A stretch of 64,000 nucleotides of DNA from Takakia lepidozioides (GCA_030704615.1 CM060732.1:81925171-81989170), one strand, 5' to 3'; positions 1 to 15,918 are shown, numbered from the stretch's first letter. Numbers and translations: made by a program. Notes: a model not told the origin generated them from the sequence alone.

Positions 1-3000
1 TCTGGTACATGGTTATATTGTGGTGATCCATGTTGTAGTGGTTGGGATACATGATGCTAGCGGCTCAAATAAATGATGCCAACGGATGGGAGCCCAAAGA
101 AATAGTGCTATTTTTTACATTGCACAAATGTGATTGAGGATAAGAATAAAAAAATTGTATCATTACACATACCCATGGTAGCTTGGGTTCATCAATCCTC
201 AATATGGGTTTCAAGCCGAGTATGAAAATAGTTCATACTTAGAATGGTATGGTAGGTAGAGGGGTAGGTCTAGTGTTCAAAACCCAGTAGTGTCCAGGGT
301 ATAGCCGGTGTATAGGCCCCAAGCCTTACTCATACCAGTGCACATAAGCGGCACATACCAGTACAACACTGGTCCAGACCTCGTCCTCAAGGCAAAAGGC
401 TGCGACAAGACAACCATCATTGGCATATGCTTTCAGATCCACTCACATGACACATTCCCAATGGCCAAGACACTCTAACATTACAACCATCCCATATCAA
501 GGAGGCCCTTTCAATAGAACCGGTGAACCACTGAAGAGCCCAAGGAAAATCCATAGTACATGAGGCCTCCAAAAGACCTTCTTGCTGGGAATGGTACATG
601 GACGATTATAGAATTACATGAAGGTCCTCAATGCCTAGAATTACATGCCACGTATGTGGATTTATATGAATTTATATGAGTTTACATGAAGTGATGGAAG
701 AGTTTACATGCTTACAATCACCACATTTTGCCCCGCTTTCCTAAGAACATTCTTCATTGCAAACATCTCACAACAATATGGAGAAAATAGCATAGCTAAG
801 CAAATTATTGTTGCATTGAAGACATTATCAATCTAAAATGACTCCCACCAAAATGACTCCATATGGAGTGCCAAAACTGAAGGCAGCATACTGAACTTAG
901 TGGAGTTGGGTGGAGCAGTTTCTCACCTGTTTGCCTCTCCGACTTCCTTCATGGCAAAAGAAAGTTATGGAATTCTGTGCATCCTTGGTTAACTCCATTG
1001 CTTAAGTACATGACATTGAGATATGTGGTGTTGATGGCATGTAAAACTTAATGAGGGAATTGAGATGTGGAAATTTCAAAGGCTGCACCCACAAAACATC
1101 TATTCTAGATGACTATGACTTTTCTGACCATCGGGAGAAAGCAATGGAGGGAAAGGAGGCAGACAAGAGGTTCAGCAAGCACGTAAGCAGCACCAGCAGG
1201 TGTTGAAAAATCTTTTGTCGTTTCCAGGCCTTCATTTGAGCCTGATGAGCCTTCAGTGTTTGTAGTTTCATGGGATTGGGTTTCCTCTCTGATCTTAATT
1301 TTCTGCAAGTCATGAATTGATCGTGTGACGGTCTCCATTCATGTGGTTTTCTTTATTCAAAGGGTGGATTAACTCATGCAGAGGGACTAGTCCTTCAATT
1401 TCCCTGTTTACTGCCGTTCTGTAGAACTCAAAGTTGGGAGAGTAGATGCTTTTCAAGTCTCAAAGGGATCACATGTTAGGTGTTCACAAGATTTGACGCT
1501 ATCGCGGAAGTTAGCTCGACAGAGAAAAGGGAGGTGAGAGAACCAGTGGATGAACAGCCCGCAACTGAGAGCACAGAGCTGAGTAATACTGGAGATGAGA
1601 AAGTAAGTCAGAAAGAGATGGGTCAGGTTAAGTTACAAAAACTGACACAGCCACAGAAGCAATAGATGGTTAAAAATATTTGTCTATTGGATCGGTGGAG
1701 GATGTTGGCAGATGTAATATCTGCCTGCAGATACCCATGTTGGCAGTAAAGTTGCTCAATGATGGAGTGTATGCCTCTGTGGGGAAGCAGGGAAGGTTTA
1801 GTCAGCAGTGCATTCAGCTCTCATGCTTTTGGCCATTACTAAGAACGACATGCATGGAGGGGATTCTTGGGCCTATACTACACTCATCGGCTATTTGTCT
1901 CACAGAAAGTGTTCCAGTCCTCTAGTTGTCAGCCAAATGTACAGCGATTCCATCCATGGTCAGTGTGCAGGTACAAGGCGAAATCATTCCGATTGAGGGA
2001 ACTGATGAGGAAGGGTTTTTCTTTCCAGTTTTGAAGAATGAGGATGTAGAAGAAAAGGAGACGGGCATGCATGCTGGAGGTCCTTGGCTGATAGACTGTA
2101 CATATCTTCAACAGATAACCAGTTTTATGTGTTTCCCATGCCCTGTTTACAAGATACTGCATACCAGATCATTAGTTCACTATACCTCGGCAATGTTTGC
2201 CAAGCAAGGCTCCATTGTTGAAAGCTGAGGAAGCCATTGCATAGGGGAGAGGATGACACTCTGCATACTCAATTTTTTTTTCGTAAAATTACACGTATGC
2301 TTTAAGCCAACGATTTCAATGAATAGGAACCGCCAAAGGGGGCCGGCACTCTGCATGCAACGCAGAGCCCCCTGTATCAAGCAGCGGCAAAGGCTCCTCC
2401 TTCCTAATATTGGAAGTTTCGTACGTCGAGTTCCCAGGCAAGAGGCCTGGGATGTAATAAAAGGCTCTTTGTTTCACATGTGTCACTTGCTAAGCTGCAG
2501 GCAGATCCCTTCTTCTCTACTTGCTGATATGTTGTGTTAAGTAAGCCCTCATTTGTGCAAGATAGCACTTGCATCTCTTAGTGTTTTGTTCTAAGGGTCA
2601 GGATCCCTAGTTATGTCACAGCTTCAGAATGAATACGGGCATGCTTGCTTGGGGATGTGGTGTTGTCACCCACAAGGTTTACTAACTGTCGAATCAGGTG
2701 TGACTTGTAGCAGATGACATACGGGGTGTTACGTGACGGGCTTGAAGAGTGCCAACTATTCGTTTGGCCGAAATATGGTATAACACCACATCAATACCCA
2801 AGTACTCAACCTCCTCTTCTCTCTGCACCTGGGATACAGATTTTGATCTCGTAAAAGTATGTGGAGGTAACGATAGTACAATAGCACTTAAAAGTGTAGA
2901 GCGTATGGCATTGGCGCTTGAAAGTACTTTTGGTCGGGTATATTGCACTTGCTTTTGCCAGATTTACGTAGTATCCAGGTACACCTCAAGCGATGAGTAC

Positions 3001-3138
3001 TCTGCATTACATTTTTATCATCGAATGTGTGCTTCCAGATTCGACTGCTTTTAGGAGAGTAATATTTAGAGTTCTTGTGGGTTAGCTTGTTCCCAGTTAA
3101 GAATGTTTCCTGAGTGTATACATATGGTGTTTTGGCAG
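1..3138. other. No recognisable gene
   Basis: Only short open frames occur here, none resembling a family I know. The longest on the plus strand are around 1480-1665, 1926-2228 and 2749-3054. They lack convincing splice signals or domain motifs. A plus-strand gene ending at 3240 could have exons here, but I cannot define them. Confidence 0.5.
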
Positions 3139-3240
3139 GTTTGTCTTGACTTTATCAAGAAGGAGCTCAATGAGATCATGTCAATCCATAATCATGAGCT
3201 TGGAAGGGAACAGAGAGCGAGTGAGTTTACAAGAGCTTGA
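3139..3240 (+). CDS. Possible terminal exon of an unidentified gene
   Basis: A T/G-rich stretch ending in TTTTGGCAG precedes an open frame of 33 codons ending in TGA. The peptide starts VCLDFIKKELNEIMS and is helical and charged in character. Length and splice signal suit a last exon of a plus-strand gene. I do not recognise the protein and cannot join it to upstream exons with confidence, so it may be chance. Confidence 0.25.
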   Translation, partial: VCLDFIKKELNEIMSIHNHELGREQRASEFTRA

Positions 3241-3612
3241 TATAACCAGATGCTTAAGACTCTTTCAAACCCACATTTCAGAACCTAAAATCGTGTTCAA
3301 AACTGTAGGGTAGTTTTGAACAGTTCAGAATCATGTCGTAGCTTCAACTGTGCAAGATCATTGGGTGGGCATTGAGCTAATTACACCTTCAAACTCAGAT
3401 CTGAATCTAGTACTGGACCGTGTAATCTATCTCACAGCATGTGCAGTGTCTAGTAGTTATGTGCATCTGGCCAACGATATCAACATGGCGTGGATTTGAA
3501 GCCATACTTGACTAATTACTACTGGCCAGATGAAGTCATTCAGTTTTTCAGTCTGAATCTGCTCCGTGTAACTAGGGACCCATCATTTAACAAGCTTGCA
3601 GTCATCAGGAGT

Positions 3613-7114
<3,502 letters not shown>

Positions 7115-7560
7115 GAAGCAAGCGTAATTTATGGTGTCGCTTGGCCCAGAAGGGTTACTGCCTTCCGGTAGGAAGGTGGACACCTTTGTAACAACTAACA
7201 GGGTGGTTTGAACTCACAACCATTCGGAGGATATATGCCTTTATTGAACCCACAACCACTCTTAAGAGGATACATGCCTTTACCACTCGGCTACATGTTG
7301 GTTTGGTGGGGTTGATAATGTGCTAGATGTGCTGCAATTTGCATCGCCAATCTGTGAGCTCTGCTATGTACCTACTCATGAGCCTTTCATGTAACATTGC
7401 CGAAGCAAGTGTAAATTATGGTGGCTCTCCCCTTTCTCCCCCAGTAGAAGCTACTGCCTTCCAGTGGAAGGTGGACATGTGCACATATTTACGACATCCA
7501 AGATGACAGTCGAACCCACAACCACTAGTGAAGGATGCACTTTATGCTCTTGGCTAAATG
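7115..7560. repeat. Direct repeat pair of an unclassified element
   Basis: A segment at about 7115-7180 recurs at about 7398-7480. Both run from GAAGCAAG through TTATGGTG to ACTGCCTTCC and GGAAGGTGGACA, then to related ACCCACAACCAC stretches. The TTCC/GGAA pair makes a small hairpin in each copy. Likely repeated transposon debris. Confidence 0.55.
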
Positions 7561-7639
7561 TTAGTTGTCTGCGGTTCTGCAAAGGGAAGAGGCTCTTATT
7601 TACACTAGCTGGCTCAGCGTTTTTTTTCTAGCCTTTCCA

Positions 7640-8080
7640 AAATCGCCACAAAGGCTACATGTAAAATTCTACCCACTGAGTACCCATGTGGCGAGAATAA
7701 CGAGGTGGTAGGGCTAGAAAAGTGGCTATATAACAGGTGTCAAAAGAAGAAGACTCCGACCAAAGCCGGCGTGGCCACTAAACTAAACAGGTGTCATATT
7801 AGGAAGATTTTGGCTCCAGATTATTTAACCATTCACCCTTTCCGACGAATTTTTTGATTTTTACTCCCATAATTCCTTTATAAAAGTAACCGACCCATTT
7901 TCGTCAGATTTAAAAACACTGCTCCAACACCACTGACTCCTGATATTTAACCATTCACCCTTTCTGGCGATTTTTATTTTTTTTTCCTCCCAGAATTCCT
8001 TTATAAAAATAGCCGACCCATTTTCTAGTCGAAATCTGGCAATTTTTCGTCAGATTTAGAAACAATGCTCTGGCTGGCGT
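7640..8080 (+). repeat. Interspersed repeat, copy 1, with internal duplication
   Basis: This stretch matches the reverse complement of 50130-50400: shared blocks include AAAATTCTACCC, GGCGAGAATAAC, GGCTATATAACAGGTG, CCTGATAT, ATAATTCCTTT and CGAAATCTGGC. Inside this copy a unit of about 120 bp, beginning TATTTAACCATTCACCC and ending near the CGTCAGATTTA block, occurs twice (about 7825-7925 and 7945-8070). No coding potential. It could be a MITE or LTR fragment. Confidence 0.7.
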
Positions 8081-8358
8081 CTATATATATATTAGTTGTC
8101 TGCATTATAGTACGTTAGGGCTACGCATTGCTAGACTTTTTTTTTTTTTTTTCACTACTTATTAGTGACAACTTATGAGAGCAATGTTCATTTTGATTAG
8201 AAATACATATTAATTTGAAAGAGAATGGGAACAATGTCAGAGCTTATTGCAGAGTGCGGTTTGACAATACTTAAGTCGGATTCAGGTAACATCAACTCCC
8301 TAAGCTTTGTTTAGGAAAAAGGAGACAACCTGACTCTTAATTCTCATAAGACGACCTC

Positions 8359-8453
8359 GTTACGGCCGTTAAAATGTGGTTACCTTCCAAATGAAAGGTT
8401 AACCCTTGTTATGACCATTAAATGGTGTTTACCTTCCAAATGAAAGGTTAACC
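8359..8453. repeat. Two-copy tandem repeat, 49-bp period
   Basis: Units start at 8359 and 8408; both contain TTACCTTCCAAATGAAAGG followed by TTAACC. A few substitutions separate them. Confidence 0.8.
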
Positions 8454-9873
8454 AACATGCAATTTACTGGGGCGTTGGTAGAACATGATGAGCACAACCC
8501 ACACTCCGACATGGGGGTTTATGTTTTTAAGCCGCAGTCACAGGAGTTATATGTTTTAAAAACGGAATAAACCATTGGTGGATATAGAGACCAGATGCAA
8601 AAACCAATTTTACTGTCCAAACTTAAGTTTTTGCTCATGTGAGTTCACCTTTGGACAATTAGTTTTGTAGGTTTCGTGAGCATTGTTTTCATGAGATTTT
8701 GGATAATTTCATAATGTTTTTCGGGTGAGCATTGTTTGGTTTCGCTGTCACATACCTAATCTTAGGATTTTTAAGGAAGACACAGAATTAGGGCCTGGCC
8801 GCACAGGGCAGCACAGACCCGTACCAAGTTTACTATCGGACGAATCTAGAGGTAGAGGGGAGGGTAGAGGGCAGACCACATGCAGGAGGCGGGTCCCCCG
8901 CAATGGCCGCACATGCCAACACGTAACGGGATATCATAAAATTTCATCCCACGTTTCATTCTACTTTTACATCCATGGGAACTTTTCTGGGAACTAATCG
9001 CGAACTTTTATGCGAACTAATCGCGGCGGTCGCTACGATGAGAACCGAGCATGTCTGAAGGAAGTGAGCTCCGTGGAAGGAGCTGGGCAATCAACATCGA
9101 ACTTTGGGGGGGGCAGCAAAGAATGGAAGAGGTGTTGCGGGACACCTCTTTTGGGTAAGCATTGCAGAGATTGAGCAAGAGAACTTGTCTCATTCATTAC
9201 TGCTTAAAGGATGTGAATGTTAGTACTGTGTGCGTTCTTCCAGGACCTTGAAGCACTTGAAGCTCTCTTTACCGCTGGTTTTTATGTGATCAATTTGTAA
9301 TCCTTTGGGTTCTTCTTCACACTCATGTAGGTATGTTTGCACAGTATGAGCAGTACTTATGCGATTTATTTTTCAACCAAAACACTATTTTAACTAATTC
9401 TGGACTTTTCTTTGGTCCAGAAATAATATGAGAAATATGAATAAACATAATTTATTATTAAAATACTATTTTATGCACAATATAACCATGAATAATAATC
9501 CTCCAAACATTTTTTGGAGACAATATAAGTATGTATTGTGGTTTTAGAATAACATCCACTGCCAAGTTGACGTTCATGAAAAAAATCATGGGAGGATGCA
9601 ATTAATTACACCATGATGTGAGGTTAGATATGTAAAATTTTTTGCACAAAATGGTTGTCATATCATATGACATACAAAACCAAACATAGAACAATCATGG
9701 CATGTGATGAAGAAGATGACATGAAAGAATGAGTCCGCATATATTGATGATAAACATTCATATTTTATTAGAGATTGCAACTTTGGCGTTGTAGTAAGAC
9801 ATAATGTAACGTCAACTGTACATCCGTTGGACTTAATGTTATCCAGCGGCTCGAAGCGATACAACGGCTTACA
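8454..9873. other. AT-rich intergenic stretch, no gene seen
   Basis: No convincing coding sequence. A 12-bp direct repeat GAACTAATCGCG lies at 8991 and 9014. The left end of the large mobile element probably falls here or just left of 9874, but I could not find terminal inverted repeats by eye. Confidence 0.4.
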
Positions 9874-11047
9874 CTAACCCATTAATATTATAGAGCCTCC
9901 TCCCAAACGGCTTGTGGTCAAGGCATGTGTTCGAAGACGCCTCCGCTTACCACAACCACTTGCAACGGTCTCCGCACCAGAGGAAACGGAAATACTTTCG
10001 GAGAACTCGAACCTAGTAGTAACATTATCATCCGAAATGTTACTTGGAACTCTACTTGTTGAATCTGTTGATGCCCCTGAAGCCTGCCGGGAAGCCCGCC
10101 ATTCTTGCCAATCACAAAGCTCTTCTTCTTCTTTTCGAATTCGGTCCTTGAATGTGACTGGGCAAAACAATTTTTCATATGACAAATGTCAGCTGAAATG
10201 TGGAACATTTGTAGAAAAAATGATAAAGTCAAAGTGCAAGTGGAAGACACTTTCAAGATCAAATTCTCCATAAACAACAAACAGTGGGATAAGTACATAC
10301 CAAGGTAATCAGGTTCCTTTTGTTGTGGGATCCAAACACGAGGATCAACATATCTTCCATACCAAGCCCAATAGGCATGGTCACGACCAATAGGCTTACG
10401 AGAACACTTGGCAGGGTTCTCGCTGATGTAATCTACGACTGTTGAAGCTGCAGCCATTTTCAATATATATGGCCACACAGCTTTTGTCATATCATCCAGG
10501 TCAACCAAACCCTTTGGTGATGGCTTGTATGAAATAAGGAAGAATCCAGTATTTGGTGGGTTTCGGAGACCCTTTGATGGCTCATCATCGACAAGGAGTA
10601 TTTGTCCCTGCGTTGCAAAGGGTGTATCAGGGTACTTGGCAAGAACAATGCGAATATCCTTAACGAGATATTTCATCCCAGGTATGATGTAACCTGTAGT
10701 GTCTTTGCAATCCTCAACTGACCAGATGAAGCAAAACTTCTTCGCAATTTTCGTAGGAACTAAGCACTCAAGCATCCTACAAAGAACATCTCTTTCAGCA
10801 CATGACCAGATCGCCACGTGAAAATGCATGAACGCAAGGTTGAGAAACTCCAAGACTCCGGGCCGGGGAACCACAAAAGGTCTGTCGGGAACATGAACTA
10901 TAACTTTCCTAAAACGAAATCTCTCCTTAAACAATTCACCGCCGGTTGGAGGTGGCCGGTAGCAGAGGAGTCCGTTGACACTCAATATTAACAACATCCG
11001 TTTCCTCTTCCCCGATGTGGCAAATGAAGGTTGATGGACGATGCCAT
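9874..11047 (-). CDS. FCP1-like (HAD fold) domain protein A, 3' exons
   Basis: The main exon (10301 to about 11047; ATG at 10997 inside it) begins GKRKRMLLILSVNG, equivalent to the first HAD/FCP1 motif. It continues with RPGVLEFLNLAF and AIWSCAERD, as in FCP1 CTD phosphatases, and has the late motif LLVDDEPSKGLRNPP. A second exon (9874-10157), joined in frame by a GT-AG intron, adds a charged tail with KEEEELCDW. The canonical DxDx(T/V) nucleophile motif reads SVNG, lacking both Asp, so hydrolase activity is doubtful although the fold appears kept. Upstream exons probably lie at 11519-12318. It is the last of three such domains on this strand. Its role is unknown; a phospho-CTD reader or pseudophosphatase is possible. 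Confidence 0.65.
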
Positions 11048-11518
11048 CTTGCGCAATTTAAGTGTTCTCGCCGTCAGAAATAACTTGATGTAGTGTTTCT
11101 TAGTTTCAGAGTGACCTCTACGTTTTCGGAGATATAAGTGTCCCGACAATGGACTACTATAAAGGACCAAGAGTAGACCATATATCGAAGAGTTCGAGAT
11201 CACGAAAAGATGAACGTCGGCTGTCAAGTGGAGGTTAGTGGATGCACCTTGTCAGGAGGCGCATTCAAAAAGTTATGCGGCTCCATACTCGCTTGTATAA
11301 AAATTACGGAGTTAGTTTGGGACAGAAAAACAAACTGCAAACGAAAGTGGAGAAATTGTTTTGAAATGTACCATTGAAGCCTTATTGGAATGTCTTGCAG
11401 AAGAACAGTGGATTCCCGCGGGCTTGGATTGACGAGGCGCCACAACATCCGAGGGAGTCCTCAAGTGTTTGGCGTCCGCTCTTTTTTTCTTGTCAGCCTT
11501 TTGTCCGTTGGAAAGATT

Positions 11519-12318
11519 TCATGCAGAGGAAGGAAATGGCTCAAGGGCTCTTTTTCGCCTCTTTGGTGCAGAACATTGTGCCAGCAGTTCAAGGGTCACG
11601 CTGTGTCGATGTTGGAGATGTTTTTCCATTGAACGACGGGAGGAGTGGAGGGGCAACAATAGGCAAGCACAGAAAATTGTCCCTTGAGCAGTCGACAACC
11701 TGGATGGAATGAAAACGCAACGAAGGAATAATTTACCTTGGAACTTCATTCCAATGCAGACGTCGTTTAACAGGAAGGTCATAATCTGCATATTTTTTTA
11801 CCTGGAACGACAAATGAATATCAGACCCCAAACTAAGTAAAACTAGGAGAATGAGCAAGGAGCGAGAAATGAGTTTAAGTCACCTGACTCCTACGGATTT
11901 GGGATGTCCACCTCTCGTGCTGGGGAGATATGCGAGGAAGAGACGGAAGCAGGTGCAACGGAGCCGTAGCCGAGTCCCCGACGGTGGCCCTGCGGGTTGG
12001 ATAGACCAGACCCTGCATACTGAACAGGGAAGGTGAGGAATGTTGGGAAAGGTCGATAAAGTCTCCGGGATATTTGTGTTCTTCACCTGCACCTTGGACT
12101 TTACATCCAGGAAGACCCGAGAGGAGAAGAGTGCCGCCAGCTTCCCGGGAGGACAAGGGTCTGACAGAGGATCCACCCTCAATTTGATCACCATCGTGAA
12201 CCCTCGGAAAGCCTTCAATACTCCGACTCACTGCTGATCTGGAGGGTTCCATAACGGGACTTGAGGAACCGATGACGTCGTCAACATCTCCTTGAACCTG
12301 CCAAAGAGACATAATCAT
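11519..12318 (-). CDS. Probable 5' exons of FCP1-like gene A
   Basis: A frame from an ATG at 12318 to a donor at about 11884 encodes a Ser/Gly-rich, probably disordered segment. A small exon near 11742-11803 (ending KRRLHWNEVP, donor AAG/GTAAAT) and another near 11519-11708 containing KRRKRALEPF follow in phase. I could not bridge these cleanly to the FCP1-like exon at 11047, and stops occur at 11519-11521. Treat the join as tentative. A palindrome copy lies 24 bp upstream of the ATG. Confidence 0.35.
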
Positions 12319-12341
12319 AAATCCAGGAGTGCAGGAATATG

Positions 12342-12365
12342 AACCTCCACTGAACAGTGGAGGTC
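12342..12365. repeat. 24-bp palindrome, copy 1
   Basis: Arm AACCTCCACTG, spacer AA, second arm with one mismatch to CAGTGGAGGTT. Lies 24 bp upstream of the ATG of FCP1-like gene A. Confidence 0.9.
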
Positions 12366-12557
12366 ACTAGATATAGTCATGTCCCCGTATGAAGGCATGT
12401 ATCAGAGTATTGCCCGGAATGTGTGTCAAGAATTCATCTGAAAATGAGTCAAAATGAAAGTACGATATCTTTCACGTGTGTGATTACAAGGAAATGAAAA
12501 ACAGAAACCATGAAGATATTCAACAGCTCGAGTGAGATGGGATTGATCAAAAATAAT

Positions 12558-13303
12558 TTATTTTGAAGCATCATATCTGAGACTCTTAAAACCGTTGTCC
12601 GCAATAAAATCCCAGAGTGGGCTAAACTTGGGATCGTTTGAAACATTGGGAAAAAAACTCAACCCTATCTTTTTTTTCCTAAGATAGCTTGAAACAATGG
12701 GATGTTTCCTCATTCCAAGCAAATAGGTCTGAAGAACCTTGAGAAGATAACAACCATCAGTCTCCACGGTCTGGAACGGTTTGAGAACAAGACATGAGTC
12801 GGGCAGGTTCAATACACACTTCATGGCGGTGTCGTCAATGAGCAGAGTGTTACTCTTGGTATATTGTCCATCAAATCTCTGCCAGACCTTCACCAGTGGC
12901 TTCAAAAACAAATGAGGAGGGTCCAATCCTGATTTGAATTGATGGTGAACCGAAATAGGACATGAAATACAATCCTCTTGAGACATAACGAAGGCTGGTT
13001 GAGGTAGACCACGACGCAAAAAATCCAGGATGGGCTGCAAGTTCATGTACATCATAGAGCTCCAAATCCCTAACCGGAAGTGTTTGTGCAACTCTGTCCA
13101 CACTTCGCGATATTTCTCCCGTCTAAAGACAAGTCGGAATCCGACAAGAGCTGGAATTCTGTAGTCCGATCTGAAAACCGGGGGACATTGTAGCTCTTCT
13201 GGTGCTTCAAGATTTTGCACAAGACTCCATTCACGTCAAAAATAATCAAACGCAACCCTTGCGCAGGAAGAGAAACATGTGCTCCAATCAACCAGAGAGT
13301 CAT
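12558..13303 (-). pseudogene. FCP1-like (HAD fold) domain gene B, frameshifted
   Basis: Reading from the ATG at 13303, the first motif is LIIFDVNGVLC, which keeps the nucleophile Asp but has Asn where the second Asp should be. The downstream part (VGFRLVFRRE, LGIWSSMMYMN, LLIDDTAMK) is in another frame, so a one-base indel or a missed short intron lies at about 13140-13200. The tail extends about 90 residues past the LLIDD motif to the stop at 12558. Homologous to genes A and C. DxNG in place of DxDx is, as I recall, common in a plant subgroup of FCP1-like proteins. Spacing to its neighbours is tight (106 bp to gene C's stop, 240 bp to gene A's start). Confidence 0.65.
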
Positions 13304-13372
13304 TCATACTTAGGATGATAAAAGGGAACAGTACAATGCATTGGAAAAACCGACACTGGGCAGGTGAACCAG

Positions 13373-13396
13373 AATGTCCACTAGACAGCCGAGGTT
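13373..13396. repeat. 24-bp palindrome, copy 2 (degenerate)
   Basis: Best read on the minus strand: first arm AACCTCGGCTG, spacer TC, second arm TAGTGGACATT; five mismatches to consensus. It sits between the stop of gene C and the start of gene B, about 70 bp upstream of that start. Confidence 0.75.
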
Positions 13397-14406
13397 CACC
13401 AAACTCAATTAAAAAAATTTATGTCCCAATGTAGCAGCACGCAATTCGTGATTGCTAAGGAACTTCTGCCACCTATAATCAAAGTCTCTAAGAAATTTGA
13501 CCGCTGGATCGTCCTCGAAGAAATCCTTCGTAACGCCGAAAGGAAGTAGCTCGTTGAATGGCATGACATCCATCCCCGATAACTGGAACATGTTAAGGTG
13601 AGGCTTGAGCTTTTCCAGTAGAAATTTATCTCTGTCAGGGTCCACGCGCGCCTTATATTTTGGAAGGAAGATGGTATGTCCTAACGGGTTCAAGTATGAC
13701 TTGTACATACTGTCTACAGTGTCGATGAGGAGAGTACTGGATTTGTAAGCTGTCGGGTCTTCCTCAGCGAAAATGTCGTAATGACGTTTAAAGTAGATGG
13801 GATTTTTGGTAGCTTTGGGTCATTTTTCGTTGAATGTCAATCTATGCATGACGGAATTCTCACTACTGTAAGTTCTGACCTGGGAAAAGTACTTCCCGAA
13901 CACGGCCTTGGCGATAGTCTCGACGTTCATTTCAGGTCCAGTGTTCCAAAAACAAACGACAAACTTTTTGACGGCCCACTTAACGAATTCGTCAAGACCG
14001 TTTCGCGTAGCTAACTTGAATTTCCCTGCGGAGATACAAGGCTAGGTGGCAGGAGGGGTTTTCTTTCCATCCTTTAGGAAAACCTCACAAAGGTAACCGA
14101 TGTCCAAAACCAGGACGTAGTATCCTGGCCGGCACCCGTTTGGTCCCCAAGGAAGGGAATGCAAATTGTTTGGATTGACAGAAAGGGAATAGTCCACTGG
14201 AGGGTAATGCATGTTGTCCTGTGGAATAACAGAAGAGTTCATTATTAATTTCAATTTTCAGAAATCCCAAAGTAGACAAACGGCAGAATGGAGTTGAAAT
14301 CATTACCGGTTTTTGGGGCGGCTGCTGAGATCCCTGGATAGGCTGCTCTTCCTCTTTCCCATCTCTACGGCAAACGTTATCGTCCTTCTGTGTGGCACCA
14401 GATGGC

Positions 14407-14430
14407 AACCTCGACTGTCCAGTGGAGATA
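14407..14430. repeat. 24-bp palindrome, copy 3 (inside exon)
   Basis: Arms AACCTCGACTG and CAGTGGAGATA, spacer TC; three mismatches. Lies inside the coding exon 14307-14552, where it encodes ISTGQSRLP on the minus strand. Same offset from the exon start as copy 4. Confidence 0.85.
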
Positions 14431-14791
14431 ACTTGTATGACCGGCTTAGATATAGCGACAGTGATTGCTTGATCCACTCTTCTCTTCACCGTCTCAGTGT
14501 CGTTGGAGTCGGTCCTCGTGTGTTTGATCTCCTCAGACGTCGTCTCACGAATCTACAGGTAATTAAAGAATCCCACGGATGAGGATTATGGTGGTCAAAA
14601 CTAATCCAACAAAATTCCCGAATTGAGCAATACCGAAGCTGAGACTCAAAGACCATTAATAAGAGTAATAAGAATAAAGCGAATGTTTTACCCGAATCGG
14701 GATCTATTGTTGGATTAAGCGTTTGTGGTGCTCTGTCTCTTCTCCCTCCCCGCGAGTAAGAGGATTCTCCGACTCATTCCCTGCAGATGGC

Positions 14792-14815
14792 AACGTCGAC
14801 TGGACAGTGGAGGTT
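14792..14815. repeat. 24-bp palindrome, copy 4 (inside exon)
   Basis: Arms AACGTCGACTG and CAGTGGAGGTT, spacer GA; two mismatches. Encodes VTSTVQSTLP on the minus strand inside exon 14692-14937. Confidence 0.88.
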
Positions 14816-15894
14816 ACTTGCGGAACCGGCTCAGGTGACCTGGCCCTCACTGTCAGATCCACGTGTGTCTTCAACGTTTGAGTCTCATTTGAGCCTTTTG
14901 TTGTGTGCATCATTTCCACCGATTGTGATTCTTGGATCTACAATAAAAGTAATCCAAATCGGTTAGTGGTTGTCCACAAATGTGTGCGAACGGAAATATG
15001 TGTCCGGGTGGAAATATGTTTTATTCAGAAGTCCAGAAAAACGGATATGGAAAAAACATTGGGATTATGTATAAATACAATATTGTCATATTGTATTCAG
15101 AAGTGTGTACAAATTAAAATTCATTAATTGTCGTTACCTACATCCAGAACCACTTCCCGGGTGACATTCTGAGACACTAGCTCGAGACGATTGTTAACTG
15201 GATCCGGTGACATAATCAAGGGCTCGTCACCTTCCACAGGTCTGAACCCTTGACCGAGGGTTTCAACTAACTCCGTCGATGTCGCTTCTTGTCCCTCTGG
15301 AGAAGCCGGATTCTTATTCGTGGTGTTATCGGAACTGGAGGAAGAGCTGTCCAGATTGTGCACATCTTGTGGCGCAACGCGTTCTTGGGTATTTGGAGTA
15401 CTACCTAGATTATCCAACCGGGAAATACCATGGCCATCTATTTCCCTTTCCCACGTTAGCCGCATCTGCCCCTGGTCGATTTCCATGTTCTCATCTTCGT
15501 CTTTCTCCTCCTCGTCGTCCTCTTCTTGTTTCTCCTCCATTTCCTCGTCCTGATCTTTGTTGTGTCCTTTGTCATCATCTTCTTCGTCCACTTCGTCATC
15601 TTGCAGTGAGTCTCCGTCATCTCCGTCTCCTGCGATAGTCTGATTGTCAATCTGGAGCGTCTTGAAATAAGCCTCCACCTTGCTTCTACAAAATTTCTTT
15701 TTCGTTACAAAATTTATGTCGAGCACACGAATATTTCTTTCCTGCAATGAAACCAAACAATGATATCAAAATAAATCCGACGAACACCAACCATCGAAAG
15801 ATTGAAAGGGTTAGGCTTTCTTTTGAGACAACTAGCAAACACACCAAACTCCCGAATAACAAACAACCAAAACACCCACAACTCCAATAACATG

Positions 15895-15918
15895 AACCTC
15901 CACTACCCAGTGGAGGTT
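15895..15918. repeat. 24-bp palindrome, copy 5 (intron)
   Basis: Arms AACCTCCACTA and CAGTGGAGGTT, spacer CC; one mismatch. Lies in the inferred intron 15742-16043 of the long minus-strand gene. Confidence 0.92.

Larger units (their letters stand above)
14307..14937 (-). repeat. Tandem exon duplication (two 246-bp exons)
   Basis: Exons 14692-14937 and 14307-14552 are the same length. Their translations align along most of their length: T-rich start, V(D/R) block, QV(T/I)ST(V/G)QS(T/R)LPS, then acidic EE and QQ tail. Both carry the palindrome at offset 122-145. A single ancestral exon with its palindrome was duplicated. Confidence 0.75.

Noticed and set aside
1680..2228. Overlapping plus-strand frames at 1.7-2.2 kb
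   Set aside because: Short, mutually overlapping, no domain and no splice signals that join them.
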